NCBI GenBank assembly: GCA_016721465.1
Contig: JADKIA010000034.1
Span: forward strand, 1 to 64,000
Direction: 5' to 3'
Length of the DNA stretch: 64,000 bases
Origin: Ideonella sp.
Lineage (GTDB): Bacteria > Pseudomonadota > Gammaproteobacteria > Burkholderiales > Burkholderiaceae_C
Shown: piece after piece, positions 54,675 through 62,692 of the stretch
How positions within the stretch are numbered: position 1 is the first letter of the stretch
Layout: each line of letters begins with the position of its first letter
Made by a program: the position numbers and the translations under genes
Notes under the pieces: model-generated
Seen by the model: only the letters and a program-made list of their open reading frames with translations
Databases searched by the model: none
What the model was told of the DNA's origin: nothing

Positions 54675-56266
54675 TTACAGGCGGTTGTTGCGCGGGTCGC
54701 CTCGGCCGCTTGCGCGGACGGCAACTGGCCAGTCAGGCGCGACAGCGGCTGCAGCGGGTCACGCCCACCTGCGGCCAGACCCACCAGCTGCATCATGCCC
54801 AGGGCCGCGAGGATCACCCCAACGCCTTTGGTCAAGGTGCTGCCCGGCGTATGGTGCTCCAGCCGGTCGAACGCGCCCAGGTACACGGCGGCGGCCAGCA
54901 ACAGCAGCGCGCTCAAGCCCATCAAGGCCCAGGCGGGCAGCACCGGCGAGACCATCCACAAGGCCACCGCCAGCAGCAGCGCGCCGAAGAAGTGCTTCAC
55001 GCGCTCCATCCAGCGACCGGCGCGCGGCAGCAGCGAGTTGGCCGACAAGCCCATCAGCAGCAAGGGCACGCTCATGCCGGCGGCCAGCGAGAACAGCGCC
55101 AGCCCGCCCAGCCACACGTCACGGGTGCGGCTGATATAGACCAGCGCGCCGGCCAGTGGCGCGGCCACGCAGGGGCCGACGATCAGCGCGGACAGGCCAC
55201 CCATGAGAAACACCCCAAGGTAGCGTCCACCTTGCAGCTGGCCCGCGGCCTGGGTGAGCCGGGTCTGATGGCGCTGGGCATCTGCAGCTCGTACACGCCG
55301 AACATCGACAGCGACAGGGCCACCAGCAGCAGCGCGAAGGCGCCCAGCACCCAGGCGTTCTGCAGTGCGGCGGCCAGCCCTTCGCCGGCCAGGCCGGCGG
55401 CCATGCCCAACACCGTGTAGACCAACGCCATGCCCAGTGAGTAGGCCAGCGCCAGCGAAGCCACGTGCACGGGACGAGGTGGTGGCGATGGTGTGGCCGC
55501 TCTGCCCGACGATGATGGACGACAGGATCGGCAGCATCGGCAGCACGCAGGGCGTGAACGACAGCAGCAGCCCGGCCAGCGCGAACACGCCGGCCACGGC
55601 CAGCAGGTTGCGCGAGCGCAGCACGCCATCGAAGCGGCCGGGGTCGTCGGAAGTTGCCGCGGCGGGTTCGCCCGACGGGCTGGCGGACGACTGCTGGGCG
55701 GCGGCGCCGGGCGCAGCGGCCGTGCCCGCATCGTCGGCCACCGCCAGCACCTTCAGCGCGGTGCCTGTGGCGCCACCGGGCGTCACGTCGAAGGCATGCG
55801 TCTGCGGCGGATAGCACAGGCCCTGGTCGGCGCAACCCTGGTTCACCACGTTCAGGCGGAACTTGGTGGTGGGCACGGCGCTCAGGGGCAGCAGCAGGGT
55901 CACCGGGCGGCGGTACACCTCCATCGGCCTTTGCAGACCGGCGTCGAACTCGCTTTCGCCAGGGGGTGATTGCAGCGCACCGAGCCCGGTGCCGGCAGGC
56001 TCCGCGGCCACGCTGAAGCGCTCGCGGTACAGGTGGTAGCCCGGGGCGACGTCGAAGCGCAGTTCGATGCGGTGGTCGTCCAGCGCGCGCGCGCTGAGCT
56101 TGAACGCCACCTCGGGGTCGAGGAACTCGTCGGCGGCCCAGGCCGGAGGGCTGGCCAGGGACATCAGCAGCGCCACGATCGCGGCCACCGCTGCAGTGAC
56201 CGCGGCCGCCATCACGGCCACCATGCGAACGGCCAGGCTGCGCGAGCGATGGTGCCAGCGCTTCAT
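54675..56266 (-). pseudogene. dsbD: DsbD-like thiol reductant transporter, frameshifted and lacking its C-terminal domain
   Basis: A thiol:disulfide interchange protein. The first 45 residues are a signal peptide; the N-terminal immunoglobulin-like domain follows, with its redox pair in NQGCADQGLCYPPQTHAF. The membrane domain has the two conserved Cys segments LSFTPCVLPMLPILSS and LIVGPCVAAPLAGALVY. Two small deletions break the frame near 55470 (restorable as GFALALAYSLGMALVY) and 55264 (restorable as MPSAIQTRLTQAAGQLQGG); together they restore the original frame. After GGRDPLQPLSRL the gene ends within about 25 codons, likely at 54675, so the C-terminal thioredoxin domain is missing. The start overlaps the TlpA stop (ATGA). 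The missing domain may be supplied by the neighbouring TlpA. Confidence 0.8.
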
Positions 56267-56777
56267 GGCGTCTTGCCGCCCAGCGCGGCCACCAGCCGTG
56301 CCTCGAGGTCCGCACGGTCCTCGGCACGGAAGCCCTGGTGCACCAGCAGAACCTTGCCGTCCGCGCCGACCAGCAGCGAGGTGGGCATGCCCTTCACGCC
56401 GATGCGCTTGGCCGATTCACCCTTGCGCGTCGAAGGCCAGGGCGACGGCGGCGGGGTTCTGCGCCAGGAACTGGTCGGCATCGCTGCGCTTGGCGTCCAG
56501 GTTGATGGCCAGCACCTGCAGGCCGCGCGCGCCGTACTTGCGCTGCATGTCGTTCATCCACGGGAAGGACTGCTTGCACGGGCCGCACCACGAGGCCCAG
56601 AAGTCCAGGTAGACCACCTTGCCCCTCAGGTCGGACAGCTTGGCGCCGACGCTGCTGCCGGGCAGGTCCACGTCGGGCACGGGTTGGCCGACATCGGCGG
56701 CGCGGACCGTGGCCAGGCACAAGGCCAGAAGGGCCGTCAGGGCCGACAGGGCCAGAACGAATCGATGGATCTTCATG
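56263..56777 (-). pseudogene. TlpA-like thiol:disulfide oxidoreductase, frameshifted
   Basis: A thioredoxin-fold periplasmic protein of about 171 residues. It starts MKIHRFVLALSALTALLALC with a signal peptide, then PVPDVDLPGSSVGAKLSDLR and VVYLDFWASWCGPCKQSFPW with the WCGPC active site. The second frame gives KGESAKRIGVKGMPTSLLVG (cis-Pro loop) and ends GFRAEDRADLEARLVAALGG. The break is at 56422-56431: restoring one CG in GACGCGCAAGG gives FDARKGESAKR. It lies upstream of dsbD with ATGA overlap; DsbD would keep it reduced. Confidence 0.87.
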
Positions 56778-56820
56778 TCGCGTATCTCGTGTGCTGCTTG
56801 AATGGCGTGTGTCGCGCTGA

Positions 56821-58318
56821 TCAGATGAACGCCAGGCCCGTGGCGGCCAGGCCCACCAGATCGACGTGGGCCTGGTTCAGGTCGGTGTTGGCCGCCAGCA
56901 CGCCGAGCTCGGCGACCGTGAGCGCATGGCTGTCGAGCAGGCCGACGAAGTAGGCCTCGTCCGAGACCGCTGAAGGCGAGTTCGCGCCGGCGACGTTGGT
57001 GTACAGCAGGTGGACCACGGCGGCGTTGCTGGCATTGGCGCCGAGCTTGGCGCTCAACGCCAACTGCACCAGATCGGCGTAGCTCATGTTGCCGTCGAGC
57101 AGACCCAGACCCACCCCGACGTACTCCTTGTTCGACACCGCGCTCGGCCCGAACACCGCGCCCAGCACCTTGGCGGTCAATCCGGCATGGCCGTCGAGGT
57201 CGAGCGCCCATTGGCCATCGGCGAAGTGCAGGCGTTCCACGTTGGTCAGCGTATCGACCACGAGGCCATCGCTGACGCTGTAGCCGCCGGCCGTGTGCGT
57301 GAGGGTGTAGGCCGCCCGGGACTTGCCAAAGCTCACGGAATCGATGCCGGCCAGGCCGTCGAAGGCAATGGGGGCACTGCCGCTGGCCAACAGCTGGTCG
57401 GCTCCGCTGGTGCCGGTCACGGTGACAGGCGGCGGTGCTGAAGGTGGCGCTGCCACTGCTGGCACCGTTGCCGGCCGCGTCCCTCACACTGCCCGCGCTC
57501 ATCGACACGCTGTAGCTGGTGCTGACGGCCAGGTCGGCGCTGGGATCGATGGTCAGCGTGCTGCCACTGACGCTGAGGTTGCCGCTGGACGCCGCGTCGT
57601 AGCTGGCGACGGTGTTGCCGGCACCGTCGCGGATCGTGATGGTGCCCGCACCGCGCTGGATGGCCTCGCTGAAGGTCAGCACGATGTTGCTGCCCACGGC
57701 CACGCCCGTGGCCAGGTTGGCGGGGCTGACACCCGTGACGCTGGGCGCCAGCGTGTCGATGGCCTGGGCGGCGGCGCTGGTCTGCGCGTTGGTGTTGCCG
57801 GCACTGTCGCTGACGGCCGAGGCCTTCAATGCCAGTGTCATGCTGCCCTCGGTGTTGGCTGCGGGCGCCACCACCACCGCGTAGCTGGCGCCACTGCCCG
57901 ACACCGACAGCACCGTGCCGTTGACGACGCTGAAGTCGCTGGTACTCAGGCCCGTCACCGCCTGGCTGAAGGCCAGGCTGGTAAGTGACATTGCCGGTGG
58001 CCACGCCCGCGGTGTTGTCGGTGATGCTCACCGTGGGTGGCGTGGTGTCCCCAAAGTAGGTGGTCAAGTCCAGCACGTCGCGCTTGTTGTTGAAGACCAG
58101 GGTCTCCATGTTGAACAGCGTGGCGTGCAAGGCACTGCTGGCGCCCGAGACCGAATCGATGTGCACCGAGCCATCGGCGGCCTTGGTGATCTTGTAGTCC
58201 GAGCGCAGCGAGGTGCCGAGGTAGAGCGAATCGGTGCCGCCCAGGCCGTCGAGGACAAAGGTGCCGGCTTTGATGACGGTCCAGGAATCATTGCCGGCGG
58301 TGCCGTGGTGGTGGCCAT
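56821..58318 (-). pseudogene. Secreted Ig-like repeat protein with DUF4214-like C-terminus, frameshifted
   Basis: A large extracellular protein of about 500 residues in four frames. It begins MATTT at 58318, eight bases after a GGAG site, with an RTX-like block (GTAGNDSWTVIKAGTFVLDG) soon out of frame. Next come bacterial Ig-like repeats: TTPPTVSITDNTAGVATGN, AVTGLSTSDFSVVNGTVLSV, then LAPSVTGVSPANLATGVAVG and VLTFSEAIQRGAGTITIRDG. The end contains GTSGADQLLASGSAP and a DUF4214-like region (VLGAVFGPSAVSNKEYVGVG, LLDGNMSYADLVQLAL). No signal peptide is seen, so type I secretion is possible. Frame breaks are near 58300, 57990 and 57440; the last is repaired by one CG. It sits oddly in a redox cluster. 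Confidence 0.72.
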
Positions 58319-58362
58319 GTGGGAAAACTCCAGTGCGAATCAGGGGATGCGGCGGGCGGCCC

Positions 58363-59261
58363 TCAGGCGGCCGCCGCTTCCCTGGTGTGGATGGTGCCGT
58401 GCTGGTCCATCGCGAGGTAGTTCATGCCCGAAGCCTGCAGGAAGGCCAGGCCGTCGGCCTGCTTGAGCATGGCGATGGTGCTGCAGTTGCCGGCCACCAC
58501 CGCCAGCGGCGCCAGCACGCTCACCGTGCGCCAATGGCTCACCGGCCAGCCGGTGTTCGGGTCGAGGATGTGGCAATAGCGGCGGCCGTCGAGTTCGAAG
58601 CAGCGCTCGTAGTCGCCGCTGGTGGCCAGGCCGCCCTGATAGACCGGGATGGTGGCGATGACCTCGCCGCGGCGGCGCGGGTCCTGGATGCCGATCATCC
58701 ATGGCGCGCCATCGGGTTTGGGGCCGAGTACGCGCAGATCGCCGGCCAGGTTCACGTAGCCGTGCTTGGCGCCGCCTGCGGCCATCATCGTCGCGGCGCG
58801 ATCGGCCGCGTATTCCTTGCCGAAGCCGCCGAAGTCGAGTTCCATGCCGGACAGGGCCAGGCGCACGTTGCGGCCGTCGCGCCTGACGTGGTGCCAGCCG
58901 ATGCACGCGCGCGCCTCGGCCAGTTGCTCCGGCGTGGGCAGTTGGCCTGACTTGAAGTCCCAGGCCCGGCGCAGCACGCCGGAGGTGATGTCGAACAGGC
59001 CGTCGCTGCTGCGGTACAGCGAGTCGGCGAAATTCCAGCAGCGACAAGGTCTCGGCGTCGCATTCCACGGCGCCAGCCCGGCGGCGGCGTTGATGCGCGC
59101 CACGATGCTGTCGGCGCGGTAGCGCGAGAACTTCTGCTCGATGCGCTGCACTCGTTGATGGCGGCCTCGGCCAGCGTGAGCGCCTCGGCCTCGTCCCCGC
59201 AGGCCAGCACCACCTCGCAGCCACCGGCCATGGCGCTGAAGGGGACGCGGAACTGGCGCAT
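58363..59261 (-). pseudogene. apbE: ApbE-like FAD:protein FMN transferase, frameshifted
   Basis: A flavin transferase of about 300 residues that attaches FMN to Thr/Ser of extracytoplasmic proteins. The start is MRQFRVPFSAMAGGCEVVLA, unusual in lacking a signal peptide. Other blocks are QRIEQKFSRYRADSIVARIN, LFDITSGVLRRAWDFKSGQL, MELDFGGFGKEYAADRAATM (the GGxGKGYA-like motif), HGYVNLAGDLRVLGPKPDGA and the metal-site HILDPNTGWPVSH. Late SVLAPLAVVAGNCSTIAMLK fits the family. Small indels break the frame near 59150 (one G missing) and 59040-59075 (G missing, then one T extra). It lies between DUF3570 and the Ig-like protein. Confidence 0.87.
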
Positions 59262-59316
59262 GTTGGGCAGGCCTGACTCGGTGAAGCTGTGCTGCGCGCG
59301 CTCAGACCCGGCGTGG

Positions 59317-60439
59317 TCAGAACTGTCGCGAAACGCCCAGCTGAAGGCTGCGCGCGTTGAACGGCGCCAGGCCCGGGCTGCCACGCCCATCGAGCGTCCA
59401 GGAAGCACGTTGTGAATAACGTTCATATTTGACGTCCACATTCCAGTTGGCATCGATCTGCTTGGCCACTTTCAGGCCCACGGTGCGGGCACCGAAGGCG
59501 GACAGGCGCTGGTCTTCGGTGAAGTAGGGCCAGTTGGCCGGCGGGTTGGGCGGGAACGGATCCGTGGACGCGTCGGCGTCCACGTAGAAGTCGGCGGCCG
59601 TCTGCGTGTACAGGCGCAGCAGCGGCGTCACCGTCCAACCCTGCGTCAGCGGCTGCACGTACTCGAAGCCCAACGTGTGGGCCGTCACGCCGTAGCTGTC
59701 GGTGTAGTGGCGGTAGCTGCTGCGCAGCGTGCCGCCGGAGGCGTCGAAGTAGTGGTTCCAGCGCGCCATCAGCGTGGTGTGGCGGAGCTCGCGCGGGCGC
59801 TCGTCCATGGCCTTGTAGGGGTCGGAGTAGTAGCCGCCGCCGCCGGACCAGCCCAGGTTGAGCTGGGCGATGTCGTGCGTGCCCAACACCTGGGTCACGC
59901 CCAGCAGCAGGTCGGTGACGCGCCGTGCTCGTTGCTGACCACCCGGTTGCCGGGTTGATGCGGTCGCGACTCAAGGCCAGTCCTGCGGTCCAGGTGGTGT
60001 TCTTGCTGTCATCGGACAGGCTGCCCTGCAGCGACAGGCTGCGCGCGAGGTAGTCCGACTCGTGCGACACCGAGCCGCCCAGCGTGAGGCTGCCGTTGGC
60101 AAAGTAGCGCGTGGCGTTGAGCTCCAATGCCTTGCGCTTGTCGTGCATCGGCGTGATGGCCGTCGTGTGATAGGCCGGCGAGGCGCCGGAAATGGCATCG
60201 GAAGTGAGCGTGCCGCCCACCGCCCAGTCCCCCGACAGCGGCAGCACCAGCAAGGCCGAAGGGGCGCGCACACGGATGCGGTCCTCCCCCGGCTGGCTGT
60301 CCTTGTAGTCGAGGAACTTGAAGGCGATCGTGCCGTGCTCGGGGGCGCTCTCGGCGTGGGCCGATTGCACCGCTGGCAGGGCCAGCGCGGCGGCCATCAG
60401 TCCGATGCCCAAGGGCGTGGCGTTCGTCGTGGCGACCAT
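59317..60439 (-). pseudogene. DUF3570 outer-membrane beta-barrel protein, frameshifted
   Basis: A protein of about 370 residues of the DUF3570 family. The start MVATTNATPLGIGLMAAALA with cleavage near QSAHAESAP gives an exported protein. The body alternates strands: HGTIAFKFLDYKDSQPGEDR, TSDAISGASPAYHTT, NATRYFANGSLTLGGSVSHE, YYSDPYKAMDERP, WNHYFDASGGTLRSSYRHYT, ending RSLQLGVSRQF with terminal Phe, as in outer-membrane barrels. Two single-base losses near 59930-59950 split the frame. It overlaps the DUF4266 stop (TGATG), so the two are translationally coupled. The function of DUF3570 is not known to me. Confidence 0.82.
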
Positions 60440-60703
60440 CAATTGCACCCGCAGCCGCCACCGCCCACGCCGGCGCTGCCGCCCGAGGCGGCTTCCTTGC
60501 TGAAGTAGGTGTGCTCGGTGAAGTTGTTGTCGAGCCGGTCGCTCTCGAAGGTCATCTCCGGCTTGGCCAGCACCCCCTTCTCCCAAGGCTGCACGGGCTG
60601 GATCAGCACACAGCCGCTGGCGCCGGCCAGGGTGGCCACGAGCAGCAACAGACGGACCAGGCGACGTTTGGAGCGGGCGCGGCGCGGGTAGGAAGGCAGG
60701 CAT
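60439..60703 (-). pseudogene. DUF4266 lipoprotein with C-terminal GGGGCGCN tail
   Basis: A small lipoprotein of about 88 residues. A basic start (RRARSKRR) and hydrophobic LLLLVATLAGASGC give a lipobox Cys. The mature part is VLIQPVQPWEKGVLAKPEMT, then NNFTEHTYFSKEAASGG and it ends GGGGCGCN. This pattern, with an invariant CxC near a Gly-rich end, is the DUF4266 family. The ATG at 60703 is joined to the main frame if one CG is restored near 60680 in CCCGCGCCGCG. The tail resembles a modifiable peptide, which is inference. The gene precedes and overlaps DUF3570. Confidence 0.8.
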
Positions 60704-60889
60704 GGGGCAGATTCATGTGCGGAGCAACGCAAAGACCGTGCCATGCACCGTTGTCGCCGACGAACCAGGCGAGCGCTTGCGCTGGCCATTGCGGGCAGTG
60801 GTTGAAGCCGCCGAGTGCCTCGGTCCGTGCGCTCCGATCGCTGCAGAGTGCAGCGATTGACGACAAAAAGTTGCAGTAGTCGCTTGCAA
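60704..60889. other. Intergenic region upstream of the DUF4266 operon
   Basis: About 186 bases between the binding-protein stop and the DUF4266 start, lower in GC with an A-rich patch (GACAAAAAG). It could hold a promoter for the DUF4266-dsbD genes, but I find no clear -35/-10 pair. Confidence 0.4.
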
Positions 60890-61356
60890 TCAGCGGCTGC
60901 AGGCCGGACCGCCGTCGAGGGTGGCCACCACGGCCACGCGCCGATCGGCCAGGCAATGGCTGACGTAGCCCACCGCACCGGGGGTGCTGGCCACGAAGCG
61001 GATCATGGCTTCCTCAGACGCCAGCACGAAGGGCGGCGAGATGCCGTTGAAGTACTGGTCGCGCCAATAGTCTTCCAGGTCTTCCGGGGTCTTGTGCAGC
61101 ACCTGCTGCGAGAAGAAACGGCGCAGCGGGTGCTGGGCGGCAGGTTGATGGGCTGCACGCGCGCACCGCCAACGAACTGCTTTTTGCGGCGGTAGATCAG
61201 CTCCAGTTCGTCCAGCGACAGGGTCGCGGCAGGTGCCGCCGTGGCGGAGACAATCACCACCAGCCGGCCATCGGCGGCCTGTGCAGCCCCATGGGCACAG
61301 CAGCCGGCCAGCATCCAGCCTGCCAGGCGCAAGAGCCGGCGCAACGCCAGGCGCAT
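60890..61356 (-). pseudogene. Periplasmic phosphate-binding-like protein, frameshifted
   Basis: A small exported protein of about 155 residues. The signal peptide is LLRLAGWMLAGCCAHGAAQA. The mature part LVVIVSATAAPAATLSLDEL with LIYRRKKQFVGGARVQPINL matches the start of PstS-like (PBP superfamily) binding domains, and FFSQQVLHKTPEDLEDYWRD, then FNGISPPFVLASEEAMIRFV and GAVGYVSHCL are later family blocks. One missing C near 61140 splits the frame. The protein is shorter than a full PstS, as is common for this minimal type. Its start overlaps the stop of the outer-membrane protein gene (TGATG). Confidence 0.78.
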
Positions 61357-62551
61357 CAGAACAGCACGCTCACGGACGCCACGATGCCTTGCGTGGTCTG
61401 CGATGAGGCGCCTGGCTGGGGCGCACGTACTCCAGCTTCACCGAGGTGCCGGCGTTGAGCCGCCAGGCCAGCCCCACCAGGTGCTGGCGCACGAAGGTGA
61501 TGGTGCGCGGATCGTGCAACCAGTCCAGGCGCGCCACGGCGAACAGGTTGCCGCCCAGCGGCAGCACCCCCTGGGCGTAGCCACCGCGGGTGCTGCGCCG
61601 CGTGCCATGGCTGACATCGCCCGACGCGGCGGGCTGCGGCGGCGTGCCATCGGCGTCGCCATCGTTCGGCTCGGGCTCGATCTCGTCGCCGGCCACGGCG
61701 GTGCCCCGGGTCAACATCCATTCCGCGCTGAACTCCATGCCGCCGCGCGACCAGTACAGGTCCAGGCCGCGCAGCTGCTGCGGCTCGCCGTGTCGGCTGA
61801 GCAACTGGTAGTTGGCCGCGGACAGGCCCAGTTGCCAATCGGCCCCCCAGGGCAACACCAGGCGGCCACCCAGCACCTTGGCGAAGGGGTCTTCCTGCCG
61901 GTCGGTGCGCCAGTCCTTGCCGTTGGACGCATAGACCGAGTAGCCCACCGCACGGCCCCAGAGCGGCAGGTTGCCGCCCAGGCTGGCACCCGTGAGGCTG
62001 TGGAAACAGCGTCTGCGTCACCATGGGCGCGGTGGTGGTCCTACACCAGCGGGCCGCGCACCTGGTTCCAGCGGCCCACCGGCGTGAGGAATTTGCTTCC
62101 GCGCAGGCTCAGTGTCACTGAAGGTGTAGTCGCCATACAGGCGCTCGAGGGAAATGCGGCGGCTGTCCGTCGGCTTGCTTAACCTTCGTTCTCGGCGGCG
62201 TCGCGCTGCTGGCCCACGGCATTGAGCAGATCGATTTCGGCGAACAGCTTGACGCGCCCCAGGCCTCCCACCACAGGAAGACGCCGGCATGGCTGGATTC
62301 TGATCCGCTCCGGCCCGCCATCGTTGCGGCGGTATCGGCCGTGGCATAGCCGCCCAGCGTGAAGCCGTTGTCGCCCAGCGCAGGCCGCGGCCGAATTCAT
62401 AGTTCAGCGCGCCCGGGTCGGCGGAGGGTGCTTCGGCCGCCGCATCGGCGGTACGCGCAGGTGCCCGCCAGGCCAGGGCCGCGCGCTGGCACGAGAGATG
62501 CTCGGCACCCTGCAACGCAGATAATCCGCGCGATGCGCTGGGTCGGGCCAT
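61356..62551 (-). pseudogene. Outer-membrane beta-barrel protein, multiply frameshifted
   Basis: A likely porin-like barrel of about 400 residues broken by several indels. Readable strands are ALNYEFGRGLRW, AWGRVKLFAEIDLLNAVGQQ, ISLERLYGDYTFSDT, then the longest piece MGYSVYASNGKDWRTDRQED, LYWSRGGMEFSAEWMLTRGT, LPLGGNLFAVARLDWLHD and the end SQTTQGIVASVSVLF, with terminal Phe. The start (62551) and signal peptide are uncertain. Co-translation with the binding-like protein suggests they act together, for example in uptake or sensing. No family name is assigned because so many frame breaks obscure the sequence. Confidence 0.65.
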
Positions 62552-62692
62552 GAATCACGTCGGTCTCCGGAATTCCGTTCCCATTGGCTGCAAACAAGTA
62601 TGCCCACCTTTGTCCTGCCCGCTGATCGCTGCCCCGTGTCGACCAGCGCGCTGCGCTGCCGCGCTGCGCGACTGACCACTTGCGACGTCCGC
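62552..62692. promoter_or_regulatory. Divergent intergenic region
   Basis: About 140 bases between the OM barrel gene and the sensor kinase, which point away from each other, so it should hold both promoters. I see no clear boxes. Confidence 0.35.
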
